Shown here in pieces: positions 1 through 9,272 of a stretch of DNA of 64,000 bases (the stretch's first letter is position 1; every line of letters begins with the position of its first letter). Source of the DNA: Gelidibacter pelagius (GTDB taxonomy: Bacteria > Bacteroidota > Bacteroidia > Flavobacteriales > Flavobacteriaceae); assembly GCF_017581925.1 (NCBI RefSeq), contig NZ_JAGEVG010000007.1, positions 1 through 64,000 of the forward strand, read 5' to 3'. Made by a program: the position numbers and the translations under genes. A model generated the notes under the pieces. It was not told the DNA's origin. It worked only from the letters and a program-made list of their open reading frames with translations, and searched no databases.

Positions 1-140
1 ATTTAAGTGAATATTACACAGCTGCAAAGCTTTATCCAATAAGGTTTTGCGGCATTTTTTTTGGAAGACTTGCGGATTCAAGGAGCTATCGGGACTATAA
101 GCGCAGCGGTCTTGATTCTTTATTCAACAACAATGATTAA
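1..140 (+). CDS. C-terminal end of an unidentified protein (partial)
   Basis: An open frame enters from the left edge and ends with TAA at 138-140, giving about 45 residues (key pieces: YYTAAKLYPIRF, GIFFGRLADS, DYKRSGLDSLFNNND). It reads like a real protein end, and its stop overlaps the stop of the convergent transporter gene. I do not recognise the family. The last third is encoded by DNA containing TATAAGCGCAGCG, which recurs inverted near 12117-12133, so the tail may be repeat-derived. The upstream part is needed for identification. Confidence 0.55.
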   Translation, partial: LSEYYTAAKLYPIRFCGIFFGRLADSRSYRDYKRSGLDSLFNNND

Positions 141-1414
141 CTCCTAAGTTTCTTTTTGGTTAATATTGAGAACGCCAATGTCGCACAAAAACCTATTAGA
201 GAAAAAATAGCCATGACCGCAAAGACGTGTTGATGCCCTAATTCGCCTGGTGAGTTATCTAATAGCACTCCTATCATCGGTCCTGCAAAGATATCTGGTG
301 TATACCCAACCACTGAGATAAATCCGACCGCAGTACCTGTAATGGCCAAAGGTAATTTGGCTTCCTCCATGATGGCAAAATAAAGTACTCGTGTGGCATA
401 GACACCAATGGCCATGAAAATAACCGATATGATAAATAAGTAAATAGTGTTGTCGGAAATAATGCCTGAAGCAAAAAATAAACTGCTGAGCATCATGATC
501 AAGAAACCTATAATGATCCACAATGATGCACGGGTTCTATCGGCCAAAAGTCCGATGGCAATTCCGGTTACAGGTCTGATGTAGAGGAGGTAGGTCCCAA
601 TCTTTGCGGATCCAATATCGTTGTAACCTAAAACATCTTTGGCGTACAAACTAAAGATATCCGTGGTTTTATAGCCTACATAAGCACACAAAATGATGAG
701 CATCATCAGCCAGACTGTTGGGTATTTTAAAACCGATTTAAAATTTTCAAGCGTATATATTTTTTTCTGACTTTGAAATGCCTCAACGTTAACCGATAAA
801 GGCTTAAGGAAGTAGTAGACTAAAATTGCAATAAAGATAATCATCGCTGAAGACGCCCATATGACGTATTTAAAAGCATCTTGAAGATCCAATAGTGAAG
901 CCTCAGAAACATCAATGGTTATCATATAAGAAAAGACCAAAACGCCAAGAGAACCGAAGCCAGCGGCTACGAGTCCTCTCCCGCCATCTAAAAACCCAAA
1001 GGCGAGACCCTGCTTATCTTGTCCGCCCCAAACTCTGGTGGCTTTGATCATGGGTGCCCAAAACAAAAATATTGTGGTAAATCCGTAATAACCAAAAAGC
1101 AGTCTCATGGCAAAATAGGAGGGAAAGGTGGCCATATAAAAACCACCGATGGCTGTCATAAACAATGCCACTGCCATTAATGTTCTGGGTGCATATTTGT
1201 CCGCTAGCGAGCCACCAAAAAAATACGATATGAACGCAACAACGCCGTAAACTGAGAAGCAATTTCCCAATTCCAAATTGTTAATATTAAAAACCTCTAA
1301 AAAAGTAGGTCTAAAGATACGTGCCAATACAAAGGGGAGCACAAAAATGGCCTCTCCTGCGAAAATTAATAAGAGAATGATAAAAAACGGCCGTTTGGAT
1401 TTTGAAGTGTCCAT
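137..1414 (-). CDS. MFS transporter
   Basis: A 425-aa polytopic inner-membrane protein with about 12 hydrophobic segments. It has the major-facilitator layout: a charged GGSLADKYAPR loop between helices 2 and 3, a long central cytoplasmic loop near residues 210-235, and a second LADRTR loop near residue 290. Its start codon shares one base (TAATG) with the stop of the carboxylase gene upstream, so the two are probably co-transcribed and translationally coupled. The substrate cannot be read from sequence. The coupling suggests an organic acid or a branched-chain catabolite, but that is inference. Confidence 0.88.
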   Translation of the reverse strand: MDTSKSKRPFFIILLLIFAGEAIFVLPFVLARIFRPTFLEVFNINNLELGNCFSVYGVVAFISYFFGGSLADKYAPRTLMAVALFMTAIGGFYMATFPSYFAMRLLFGYYGFTTIFLFWAPMIKATRVWGGQDKQGLAFGFLDGGRGLVAAGFGSLGVLVFSYMITIDVSEASLLDLQDAFKYVIWASSAMIIFIAILVYYFLKPLSVNVEAFQSQKKIYTLENFKSVLKYPTVWLMMLIILCAYVGYKTTDIFSLYAKDVLGYNDIGSAKIGTYLLYIRPVTGIAIGLLADRTRASLWIIIGFLIMMLSSLFFASGIISDNTIYLFIISVIFMAIGVYATRVLYFAIMEEAKLPLAITGTAVGFISVVGYTPDIFAGPMIGVLLDNSPGELGHQHVFAVMAIFSLIGFCATLAFSILTKKKLRS

Positions 1415-3042
1415 TACACCTGCAAAATGCCCATATTAAATTTCTTTTCAATAGGTGAATGGTTTGCCGCCTCAATTCCCATACTGATCCAAGTTCTTGT
1501 GTCCAATGGATCAATAATGGCATCCGTCCAGATTCTTGCCGCAGCATAGTAAGGTGAGACTTGGGCATCATAGCGATCCTTGATCTTCTTGAAGAGTTCG
1601 TCCTCTTTTTCCTTTGTGATAGTTTCACCTTTCTTTTTAAGTGAGGCCGTTTCAATTTGGAGCAATACTTTGGCGGCACTGTTGCCACTCATGACGGCCA
1701 GTTCTGCACTTGGCCACGCAACAATCAATCGTGGATCATAGGCTTTTCCACACATGGCATAATTTCCCGCACCGTAACTGTTACCAATGACAATGGTGAA
1801 TTTTGGAACTACAGAATTGCTTACCGCATTCACCATTTTTGCACCATCTTTAATAATGCCACTGTGTTCACTTTTACTGCCCACCATAAATCCCGTGACA
1901 TCCTGTAAAAATACCAAAGGAATTTTTTTCTGATTGCAATTGGCAATAAAGCGGGTGGCTTTATCGGCTGAATCGTTATAGATCACGCCGCCAAATTGCA
2001 TTTCTCCGGATTTAGTTTTCACTAACTGACGTTGGTTTGCCACAATACCTACCGCCCAGCCATCGATACGTGCATAAGCTGTGATGATGGTTTTCCCGTA
2101 GCCTGCTTTGTATTCGTCAAATTCAGAATCGTCCACCAAACGTTTGATGACTTCATACATATCGTATTGATCGCTACGACTTCTTGGAATAATGCCGTAG
2201 ATATCTTCAGGATTTTCTTTAGGTTTTATAGCTTTTGCACGATTAAATCCAGCTTTATCATAATCACCAATTTTATCTATAATGTTTTTGATGGTGTCCA
2301 AAGCATCTTTATCGTCTTTGGCCTTATAATCGGTGACGCCGGAAATTTCGCAATGGGTTGTAGCTCCTCCTAAGGTTTCGTTGTCAATGGTTTCTCCAAT
2401 TGCCGCTTTCACCAAATAACTTCCAGCAAGAAAAATACTTCCGGTTTTATCCACAATTAAGGCTTCATCGCTCATGATAGGCAAATAAGCACCGCCTGCC
2501 ACGCAGCTTCCCATCACAGCCGAAATCTGGGTAATGCCCATACTGCTCATAATAGCGTTGTTTCTAAAAATACGACCAAAATGTTCCTTGTCTGGGAAAA
2601 TTTCGTCTTGTAATGGTAAAAACACGCCAGCAGAATCCACTAAGTAAATAATTGGCAATCGGTTTTCAATAGCGATTTCTTGGGCTCTTAAATTCTTTTT
2701 TGCAGTGATCGGGAACCAGGCTCCAGCTTTTACTGTGGCATCATTGGCCACCACCAGGCATTGTACACCTTTAACATAGCCCATCTTAATCACCACACCT
2801 CCCGAAGGGCAACCACCGTGTTCTTCATACATGTCTTCGCCTGCAAATGCGGCAATCTCAATGGATTTAGCTTTAGGGTCCAACAGATAATTGATACGCT
2901 CACGTGCGGTCATTTTACCTTTCTCATGTTGTTTGTCGATGCTTTTTTGTCCGCCACCCAATTTTACCTTGGCAAGACGATGGCGTAAAGAAGAGAGTTG
3001 AAGTTTGTTGTGATCTTCGTTTTTGTTGAAGTTAAGGTCCAT
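1414..3042 (-). CDS. acyl-CoA carboxylase beta subunit, methylcrotonyl-CoA type
   Basis: A 542-aa carboxyltransferase subunit of a biotin-dependent acyl-CoA carboxylase. It closely follows the methylcrotonyl-CoA carboxylase beta pattern: KLGGGQKSIDKQHEKGK and ARERI at the N-terminus, VANDATVKAGAWFP, GGAYLPIMSDEALIV, FLAGSYLVKAAIGE, QDVTGFMVGS, and the C-terminal SYGAGNYAMCGKAYDPR and IWTDAIIDPLDTR. The family acts in leucine degradation, converting 3-methylcrotonyl-CoA to 3-methylglutaconyl-CoA. No biotin-carboxylase alpha subunit lies in the window. It overlaps the MFS gene by one base. A propionyl-CoA or geranyl-CoA role is less likely but not excluded. Confidence 0.9.
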   Translation of the reverse strand: MDLNFNKNEDHNKLQLSSLRHRLAKVKLGGGQKSIDKQHEKGKMTARERINYLLDPKAKSIEIAAFAGEDMYEEHGGCPSGGVVIKMGYVKGVQCLVVANDATVKAGAWFPITAKKNLRAQEIAIENRLPIIYLVDSAGVFLPLQDEIFPDKEHFGRIFRNNAIMSSMGITQISAVMGSCVAGGAYLPIMSDEALIVDKTGSIFLAGSYLVKAAIGETIDNETLGGATTHCEISGVTDYKAKDDKDALDTIKNIIDKIGDYDKAGFNRAKAIKPKENPEDIYGIIPRSRSDQYDMYEVIKRLVDDSEFDEYKAGYGKTIITAYARIDGWAVGIVANQRQLVKTKSGEMQFGGVIYNDSADKATRFIANCNQKKIPLVFLQDVTGFMVGSKSEHSGIIKDGAKMVNAVSNSVVPKFTIVIGNSYGAGNYAMCGKAYDPRLIVAWPSAELAVMSGNSAAKVLLQIETASLKKKGETITKEKEDELFKKIKDRYDAQVSPYYAAARIWTDAIIDPLDTRTWISMGIEAANHSPIEKKFNMGILQV

Positions 3043-3176
3043 TGCAGTTTTTTAGTTTGATGTAAAAATACAAACTTTAAAAGTTATACAAAAGAAGCAG
3101 ATAAGGATAAAGACGAATTATTTTTTTAATAATATATCAAGGAAATCTCATGCTAAGAGCGCAAAAAATTTTAACC

Positions 3177-3184
3177 TATATTTG
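3177..3184 (+). promoter_or_regulatory. -7 promoter element for the DoxX operon
   Basis: TATATTTG matches the Bacteroidota -7 consensus TAnnTTTG and lies 23 bp before the ATG of the DoxX-like gene. No clear TTG is visible at the -33 distance. Confidence 0.45.
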
Positions 3185-3207
3185 CGGGAAAATATATTAG
3201 AACTCTT

Positions 3208-3573
3208 ATGAAGACAAATAAAATTATTTATTACTTATCAACAGGATTATTGACATTATTGTTGCTTTTCTCTGCCGGTATGTATTTCTTTAATTACGAT
3301 GAAGTATCAGAAATGTTTACGGAGTTTGGTTACCCAACTTACCTTATTTATCCTTATGCCACCCTAAAGCTTTTGGGATTAGTTGCACTTTGGATCCCGA
3401 ATTTTAAAACCATAAAAGAATGGGCTTACGCTGCTTTCTTTTTTGCCTTTATTTTGGCGTTTTTTGCGCACTATATGATTGGTGATGGAGAACACATTTC
3501 GGCTTTGATCGCGATGGTTCTATTAATAGTTTCTTACATTTTTAATAAAAAAATCACAACATTGGATGATTAA
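3208..3573 (+). CDS. DoxX-like membrane protein
   Basis: A 121-aa protein with four hydrophobic helices (about residues 7-25, 46-62, 72-92 and 97-113). The second helix region contains a TLKLLGLVALWIP motif typical of the DoxX_2 group of small membrane proteins. The family's biochemical role is poorly known. The gene overlaps the next gene, an NADPH:FMN reductase, by 8 bases, so the two are one operon and may share a redox role. Confidence 0.75.
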   Translation: MKTNKIIYYLSTGLLTLLLLFSAGMYFFNYDEVSEMFTEFGYPTYLIYPYATLKLLGLVALWIPNFKTIKEWAYAAFFFAFILAFFAHYMIGDGEHISALIAMVLLIVSYIFNKKITTLDD

Positions 3574-4096
3574 GATATTAGCATTTGCAGGTAGTAATAG
3601 TAAAGACTCGATTAACAAACAACTCGCCATATACGCGTCAGGATTAATTGAAAAGGCTGAAGTAACCGTTTTAGATTTGAATGATTTTGAATTGCCTATC
3701 TTCAGTAAACATTACGAAAAAAGCCATGGTATTCCTGAAAACGCTATGTCCTTTTTAAATTATATAAAACAATCCGATGGAGTAGTATTGTCATTAGCTG
3801 AAAATAATGCCGCCTATTCTGCGGTGTTTAAAAATTTATTTGACTGGATGTCCAGAGCAGAAGCTAAGTTGTTTTTTGGTAAACCGATGTTGCTCATGGC
3901 AACTTCTCCAGGAAGTAGAGGCGGAATTTCTGTTTTGACTATGGCGAAAGAACGTTTTCCACGTCATGATGCGCAAGTAGTAGCAGACTTTTCATTGCCA
4001 TCATTTGAGGTCAATTTCTCCAACGGTGAAATAACAAATCCTGATTTAGACAACGAACTTAAAGGTAAAGTAGAACTATTAAAAGAACATCTGTAA
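3566..4096 (+). CDS. NADPH-dependent FMN reductase family protein
   Basis: A 176-aa flavodoxin-fold oxidoreductase. The FMN-phosphate loop is GSNSKDSINKQLA at residues 9-21. The segment LSLAENNAAYSAVFKNLFDWMSR near residues 76-98 is the family's conserved second block, and FFGKPMLLMATSPGSRGG follows. Family members reduce FMN, quinones or azo compounds with NADPH in the cytoplasm. It is the middle gene of a three-gene operon: 8-bp overlap upstream and 2-bp gap downstream. Confidence 0.85.
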   Translation: MIKILAFAGSNSKDSINKQLAIYASGLIEKAEVTVLDLNDFELPIFSKHYEKSHGIPENAMSFLNYIKQSDGVVLSLAENNAAYSAVFKNLFDWMSRAEAKLFFGKPMLLMATSPGSRGGISVLTMAKERFPRHDAQVVADFSLPSFEVNFSNGEITNPDLDNELKGKVELLKEHL

Positions 4097-4098
4097 TT

Positions 4099-4383
4099 TT
4101 GGAAATTCAACACTCAGATAACGGAAAAGAAGGTTCATTTTATATCGAAATAGATGGACAAAGAAAAGCAGAAATGACTTACTCTTATAAAGACGCTAAT
4201 ACCATTGATATTGACCACACCGAAATTGCGAAATCCTTACAAGGAAAAGGGATAGGCTATGAGTTGATTGATGAGGCAGTGAGGTTTATGAGAAACAAAA
4301 ACCTGAAAGCGATTACCTCTTGTTCTTATGCAAAAGCAATTTTCGAGAAAAGGCAAGCGGAATATCAAGATATTATTAAATAA
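4099..4383 (+). CDS. GNAT-type N-acetyltransferase, small YjdJ-like
   Basis: A 94-aa stand-alone domain of the small N-acetyltransferase family. The acetyl-CoA loop is LQGKGIGYELI (residues 51-61), followed by a helix and the TSCSYAKAIFEK strand-helix end. Start choice: the codon at 4099 is TTG, two bases after the previous stop. The next in-frame Met is about 25 residues further on and would remove the first beta strands, so TTG is preferred. It is the last gene of the DoxX/FMN-reductase operon. Confidence 0.78.
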   Translation: MEIQHSDNGKEGSFYIEIDGQRKAEMTYSYKDANTIDIDHTEIAKSLQGKGIGYELIDEAVRFMRNKNLKAITSCSYAKAIFEKRQAEYQDIIK

Positions 4384-4462
4384 TTGATGGAATTCTTAAA
4401 TTGACTTGTAGGTCGATTCCTCAATTATAATCAAAAAAAGGATTACAAATCCAAGTTCTTGT

Positions 4463-5620
4463 TTAGTGTCTTGCTTGATGCTTCTTTAAAATATAAATAG
4501 CAAAAGCAATAAGGATACCCGTTGCAGCCATTGCTGCACCTACCCAATCCGCAGATGTGTAACCATAGCCCATCGCAATAGGCAGTCCTGCAAAGTAAGC
4601 GCCTGACGCATTTCCAATATTAAAAGCACTTTGATTAAGCGAGGAACCCAAGGTTTCAGATCCTTTTGACGATTGGATGATGAGCATCTGAATAGGTGTG
4701 GAGATTGCAAAGGATACCATTCCGATGATAAAGGTCATTACCAAGATCATTGTTTTATCGGATGCCAAATACGCATTGAGCGAAAGACAGATGACCATCA
4801 AGGTGAGCACAATAGTTACGGTGTTCAGCGGTGCGAATTTCTCCGTCAGTTTGGCTCCGACGAAATTCCCTATCACCATTCCCAAACCAGCCAAAACCAT
4901 TGCGTAAGCCACTACATTTTCTGAATGCCCAGCAACTTCGGTAATCGACGGAGAAATATAGCTGTACCAAGCGAAAAAGCCACCAGTACCAATAGTAGTC
5001 AGTAAGATGATGAGCCACAATTCAGCACGTTTAAAGATTCGAAATTCCTTTAAAAAATTACTTTCTGAAGACTTTTTGAGAGCTGGCATCCAGAATTTGA
5101 CACTTAAAACTGCCAAAACGCCAACCACGCCAACCATTAAAAACGAGACGCTCCAATCAAAGCTTTTGCCTAAATAAGTTCCCAATGGAACGCCTAAAAG
5201 ATTGGCAAAGGTCAATCCGCTGAACATGATTGCAATCCCTTTGGCCTCTTTTCCTTGTTTTGATAATTTGCCGGCAACTACTGCACCGATTCCAAAAAAT
5301 GCACCATGTGGCAATCCCGATAAAAAACGTAATGCCATAAACGAATTGTAGCCTGTAGCAAATGCCGATAGTGTATTAAAAACTGTAAACCATAGCATGA
5401 GCACCAACAAAACCTTGTTTGCAGGCCATTTGCTGCCAAAACCAGTCAATATTGGTGCACCAACTACGACGCCCAACGCATAAGCCGAAATAAAATGTCC
5501 TGCTTCGGGAATACTGATGTCAAATGCAAGGGCTACATCTGGTAGAATACCCATGATTACAAATTCAGTCAATCCAATTCCAAACCCGCCAATGGCCAAT
5601 GATAATAAGGCTTTATTCAT
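4463..5620 (-). CDS. MFS transporter, AraJ / drug-efflux type
   Basis: A 385-aa inner-membrane carrier with 12 predicted helices. It starts MNKALLSLAIGGFGIGLTEF, and FVIMGILPDVALAFDISIPEAG is characteristic of the sugar-efflux / chloramphenicol-efflux (AraJ, CmlR) branch of the major facilitator superfamily. A GLPHGAFFGIGAVV motif marks helix 4. It is a single gene, convergent with the GNAT gene. A CAAAATTA (-7 on the minus strand) lies at 5655-5662, upstream of its ATG. Substrate unknown. Confidence 0.87.
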   Translation of the reverse strand: MNKALLSLAIGGFGIGLTEFVIMGILPDVALAFDISIPEAGHFISAYALGVVVGAPILTGFGSKWPANKVLLVLMLWFTVFNTLSAFATGYNSFMALRFLSGLPHGAFFGIGAVVAGKLSKQGKEAKGIAIMFSGLTFANLLGVPLGTYLGKSFDWSVSFLMVGVVGVLAVLSVKFWMPALKKSSESNFLKEFRIFKRAELWLIILLTTIGTGGFFAWYSYISPSITEVAGHSENVVAYAMVLAGLGMVIGNFVGAKLTEKFAPLNTVTIVLTLMVICLSLNAYLASDKTMILVMTFIIGMVSFAISTPIQMLIIQSSKGSETLGSSLNQSAFNIGNASGAYFAGLPIAMGYGYTSADWVGAAMAATGILIAFAIYILKKHQARH

Positions 5621-5929
5621 TAAATGATATTTATCGGTTCAAAAAAATAATCGACAAAATTAAGACATAGGTTCAGAGTAGTCGTCGAAATTATGATAAT
5701 TAAAAGTTAATTGATAACTTGTGAAAAAGAGGACTTTATGGATGCTAAATAACTAAAAATTTGGTAGATAGTTTAATTATAAATCAATAATATCATGATG
5801 CGATAGAAGAATGAATTGCCGAAGGTTTAAACCAATCCTGTTTTTAGGAATCCTTTTAAAAACCCACTTTAAGAGCTGTTTTTATGTTAAAATAATCGAT
5901 ATTTGTAATTCCCTTAAAAACTAAGATTT
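5621..5929. other. intergenic region between divergent genes
   Basis: 309 bp without a convincing ORF between the divergent MFS and small membrane protein genes. It holds a minus-strand -7 match (CAAAATTA, 5655-5662) and a near-match to a plus-strand -7 (GATATTTG, 5898-5905). No repeat or RNA structure was recognised. Confidence 0.5.
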
Positions 5930-6112
5930 ATGGCAATGAATAAAAATACCGTACTGGCTTGGGCCACAACAATTATGATCATCGTTGGAGTTGCACTTAT
6001 AGCGCTTGGCGCATTCAGATATGATGATGTGGCAGGCTATGGATTTGCAGCAGTAGGCATTGGCTTCTTCGCCATCGCCTGGGTGTTTAACGCATTAAAA
6101 GGACGAGTGTAG
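5930..6112 (+). CDS. small two-helix membrane protein (CAL67264-like)
   Basis: A 60-aa protein with two hydrophobic stretches (about residues 9-30 and 36-55) joined by a short FRYDDVAGYG loop and ending in a basic LKGRV tail. It resembles the small conserved flavobacterial family named CAL67264 membrane protein. Function unknown. It precedes ettA by 89 bp in the same direction. Confidence 0.7.
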   Translation: MAMNKNTVLAWATTIMIIVGVALIALGAFRYDDVAGYGFAAVGIGFFAIAWVFNALKGRV

Positions 6113-6201
6113 CGTTTAATCAGTTGTCAGTTTAGAGTTATTCAAATTTTATGACTACCACAACTACTTGATATGATAATAACTATTAACTTATTTCAAA
6201 A

Positions 6202-7893
6202 ATGAGCGACGATAAAAAAGTAATTTTTTCGATGCGAGGTCTTACTAAGACTTTTAAAGGTGCTGATACACCAGTGTTGAAAAACATACATTTAAGCTTC
6301 TTTTATGGAGCTAAAATTGGAATTTTGGGCCTTAACGGTTCCGGGAAATCTACTCTATTAAAAATTATTGCCGGACTGGATAAAAACTACCAGGGCGATG
6401 TCACTTTTCTTCAGGACTATTCAGTAGGCTTCTTGGAACAAGAACCACAATTGGATGACAGTAAAACCGTCATGGAAGTAGTTCGCGAAGGCGCAGCAGA
6501 AACAGTGGCTATTCTCGATGAATACAATAAGATCAACGATATGTTTGGTTTGGAAGAAGTCTACTCTGATCCAGACAAAATGGAAAAGTTGATGAACCGC
6601 CAAGCGGAATTACAGGATAAAATCGACGCTTCCAATGCTTGGGAGCTCGATACGAAATTGGAAATCGCTATGGATGCCTTAAGAACGCCCGATGGCGATA
6701 AAAAGATCGGCGTGCTTTCCGGTGGTGAGCGCCGTCGTGTGGCTTTATGTCGACTCTTGTTACAAGAACCTGATGTATTATTGTTAGATGAGCCAACCAA
6801 CCACTTGGATGCGGAATCTGTGCATTGGTTAGAGCATCATTTGTCTCAATATAAAGGAACGATTATAGCGGTAACCCACGATAGATATTTCTTGGATAAT
6901 GTTGCTGGTTGGATTTTGGAACTTGATAGAGGTGAAGGTATTCCTTGGAAAGGAAACTATTCGTCTTGGTTGGAGCAAAAATCTACCCGTATGGCTCAAG
7001 AAAGTAAAACGGCTTCTAAACGTCAAAAGACTTTGGAGCGTGAGTTGGAATGGGTACGTCAAGGAGCTAAGGGACGTCAGACCAAGCAAAAAGCTCGTTT
7101 GAACAATTACGATAAACTGATGAGTCAAGATCAAAAGCAACTTGACGAAAAACTGGAGATCTACATTCCAAACGGACCTCGTTTAGGAACGAATGTGATT
7201 GAAGCCATCGGTGTGAGTAAAGGTTATGACGACAAATTACTTTATGAAGATCTAAATTTCAATTTACCTCAAGCTGGTATTGTTGGGGTCATCGGCCCGA
7301 ATGGCGCGGGAAAAACGACCATTTTCAAAATGATTATGGGTGAGGAAACTCCGGATAAAGGTGAATTTAAAGTGGGTGACACTGCGAAATTGGCTTATGT
7401 TGATCAAAAACATTCCAATATTGATCCTGAAAAATCAATATGGCAGAACTTTAGTGACGAACAGGAACTGATCATGATGGGTGGAAAACAAGTCAACTCA
7501 CGAGCTTATCTAAGTCGCTTTAACTTCTCAGGAAGTGAACAAAATAAAAAAGTTAAACTCCTTTCTGGTGGGGAACGTAACCGTTTGCACTTGGCCATGA
7601 CGCTTAAGGAAGAAGGTAACGTATTACTTTTGGACGAGCCTACCAACGACCTGGATGTCAATACACTAAGAGCATTAGAGGAAGGTCTTGAAAATTTTGC
7701 GGGTTGTGCCGTGGTGATCAGTCACGATAGATGGTTCTTGGACAGGATCTGTACACATATCCTGGCGTTTGAAGGCAATTCTCAGGTGTATTTCTTTGAA
7801 GGCAGCTTTAGTGAATACGAAGAAAACAAGAAGAAACGTCTAGGTGGCGACTTGACACCAAAACGCCTTAAGTATAAAAAATTAGTTCGTTAA
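6202..7893 (+). CDS. ettA: energy-dependent translational throttle protein EttA (ABC-F)
   Basis: A 563-aa soluble ABC-F protein with two ATPase cassettes and no membrane segments. First Walker A is GLNGSGKS (about residues 43-50), signature LSGGERRRVAL and Walker B LLLDEPTNHLD. Second Walker A is GPNGAGKT (about 364-371), signature LSGGERNRLHL and Walker B LLLDEPTNDLD. The linker is basic and coiled-coil-like (WVRQGAKGRQTKQKAR). EttA gates the ribosomal E site in response to ATP level in E. coli. Length and motifs fit EttA better than other ABC-F paralogues. A strong terminator follows directly. Confidence 0.93.
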   Translation: MSDDKKVIFSMRGLTKTFKGADTPVLKNIHLSFFYGAKIGILGLNGSGKSTLLKIIAGLDKNYQGDVTFLQDYSVGFLEQEPQLDDSKTVMEVVREGAAETVAILDEYNKINDMFGLEEVYSDPDKMEKLMNRQAELQDKIDASNAWELDTKLEIAMDALRTPDGDKKIGVLSGGERRRVALCRLLLQEPDVLLLDEPTNHLDAESVHWLEHHLSQYKGTIIAVTHDRYFLDNVAGWILELDRGEGIPWKGNYSSWLEQKSTRMAQESKTASKRQKTLERELEWVRQGAKGRQTKQKARLNNYDKLMSQDQKQLDEKLEIYIPNGPRLGTNVIEAIGVSKGYDDKLLYEDLNFNLPQAGIVGVIGPNGAGKTTIFKMIMGEETPDKGEFKVGDTAKLAYVDQKHSNIDPEKSIWQNFSDEQELIMMGGKQVNSRAYLSRFNFSGSEQNKKVKLLSGGERNRLHLAMTLKEEGNVLLLDEPTNDLDVNTLRALEEGLENFAGCAVVISHDRWFLDRICTHILAFEGNSQVYFFEGSFSEYEENKKKRLGGDLTPKRLKYKKLVR

Positions 7894-7904
7894 TAATCGC
7901 TAAT

Positions 7905-7935
7905 AAAAAATGCCGCTCAACGAGCGGCATTTTTT
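7905..7935. terminator. rho-independent terminator after ettA
   Basis: Perfect 8-bp stem TGCCGCTC / GAGCGGCA with an AAC loop, flanked by A and T tracts, 12 bp after the ettA stop. Symmetric A/T flanks mean it can also serve the convergent small-membrane-protein genes. Confidence 0.9.
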
Positions 7936-7949
7936 AATTAAGTGAAAGA

Positions 7950-8111
7950 TTATTTATTTTTATGAATTGATTTTAATTTTGCTTTAAGCTTATATACTTT
8001 ATAAATATTCAAACCTAATAAGATCAATAAAGTAACAACTGCTATTGATAAAACGCTGATCATTTTATTAAGATCTTGAATGGTTGTTAAGATAGTAATG
8101 AAATTAACCAT
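7950..8111 (-). CDS. small one-helix membrane protein (53 aa)
   Basis: An ATG at 8111 opens 53 codons ending with TAA at 7950-7952. The product has a polar N-terminus (MVNFITILTTIQDLNKM), one strong transmembrane helix (about residues 17-36) and a basic tail, KVYKLKAKLKSIHKNK. It lies 14 bp after the 77-aa protein gene in the same direction. Both have the same plan of one helix followed by a YKLKA motif and a polar C-terminus, so the pair looks like a diverged duplication. Function unknown. Confidence 0.6.
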   Translation of the reverse strand: MVNFITILTTIQDLNKMISVLSIAVVTLLILLGLNIYKVYKLKAKLKSIHKNK

Positions 8112-8125
8112 AATTGCGGAATTGT

Positions 8126-8359
8126 CTAGTTATTGTCATATAAATGACCGTCAGTGAAATCCTTATAACTCTCATCAACTTCTGCTTTGAAAGCATCACT
8201 ATCGGTTAATCGCTTGTTTTCAGCTTTTAATTTATACATCTTAATTACTGCTATAGCAATAAAAAATAAAAATACGCCAGCGGTTATTAGTAAGACTATG
8301 GTAAGATGTTCTGTACTTACTACGGCTAATTGGGAAATTTTGTATAAGGTAGGAAACAT
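8126..8359 (-). CDS. small one-helix membrane protein (77 aa)
   Basis: A 77-aa protein with one hydrophobic helix (about residues 19-41: LTIVLLITAGVFLFFIAIAV) followed by KMYKLKAENKRL and an acidic tail ending in YDNN. It shares the YKLKA motif after the membrane helix with the downstream 53-aa protein. A minus-strand -7 match, CAAATATA (8392-8399), is a plausible promoter. I recognise no named family. A cytoplasmic-tail scaffold role is possible but unproven. Confidence 0.65.
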   Translation of the reverse strand: MFPTLYKISQLAVVSTEHLTIVLLITAGVFLFFIAIAVIKMYKLKAENKRLTDSDAFKAEVDESYKDFTDGHLYDNN

Positions 8360-8486
8360 AATTTCAAATTAATTAGATTTGGTTGGGTGCTCAAATATAC
8401 ACTTTTAATTTATTCCGTAACTATGTCATACTAAAAAAGTTACAGGGATGGATTCTTTTTCGTCATTATCCAGACTCGATAAACCG

Positions 8487-9272
8487 CTACTTATACCAGT
8501 CTAATTGAACAATTTCGATGTCAGGATTTGATTTATTAACAATGGACCTAAACTTATCAACATCACTCATTCCGTCAGTACCTCTATAGTGATAAGGATA
8601 TACGTTTTTCGGCTTAAAATCCAGTACTGCACTTGCTGCACTCTCAACGGGCATCGTATATGGCAGGTTCATACAAATAAAGGCGATGTCAATATTCTTT
8701 AGATTCCTCATTTCTGAAATGTCTTCCGTATCACCAGATATATAAACTCTTTGATCGCTCCACGTTAAAACATATCCATTGCCTCTCCCTTTTTCATGAT
8801 ATTTCAAGGCCTCTTCCCTTAAGTTGTACATCGGGATGGCTTCAATAGAGAAGACGTCAAGGTCCAAGGTTTCGCCATTGTTCATAACGATAACTTCTTT
8901 GGCTTTTAGTGCGGGCAACTGTTCTTTCACTGTTTGTGGGACAATGAGCGTCGTAGAATCCAATGCCATACGTTCTAAAGTAGAGGGATCCAAATGATCC
9001 CCATGAATATCGGTGATCAAAATATAATCTGGTTGTTCCTGACCAGAAAATGCTTCAATACCACCAACTGGATCTACATAAACGATCTGGTCTTCGTATG
9101 CTAAGACCATTGTAGCATGACTTATTGGAATGATTTTAATTTCTTCCGGTTTATTCGACTCGAATAACTCATTCGCCGACTCTGAGGCTATTTCTACGAC
9201 TTTTTCCGTACTGTTTTTGCAGTTGAACAATAGCACTATAAATACTGATGTTATAAGACTTGAGTGTTTCAT
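8487..9272 (-). CDS. MBL-fold metallo-hydrolase, lipoprotein (UlaG-like)
   Basis: A 261-aa protein with a lipoprotein signal: hydrophobic MKHSSLITSVFIVLLFNC with a lipobox Cys at about residue 18, so probably membrane-anchored in the envelope. The metallo-beta-lactamase motif is TDIHGDHLD, and later ligands appear in YISGDTED and near the YPYHYRGTDG end. It belongs to the L-ascorbate-6-phosphate lactonase-like (UlaG) branch often annotated only as MBL hydrolase. Substrate unknown. It is divergent from the coiled-coil protein gene. Confidence 0.83.
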   Translation of the reverse strand: MKHSSLITSVFIVLLFNCKNSTEKVVEIASESANELFESNKPEEIKIIPISHATMVLAYEDQIVYVDPVGGIEAFSGQEQPDYILITDIHGDHLDPSTLERMALDSTTLIVPQTVKEQLPALKAKEVIVMNNGETLDLDVFSIEAIPMYNLREEALKYHEKGRGNGYVLTWSDQRVYISGDTEDISEMRNLKNIDIAFICMNLPYTMPVESAASAVLDFKPKNVYPYHYRGTDGMSDVDKFRSIVNKSNPDIEIVQLDWYK

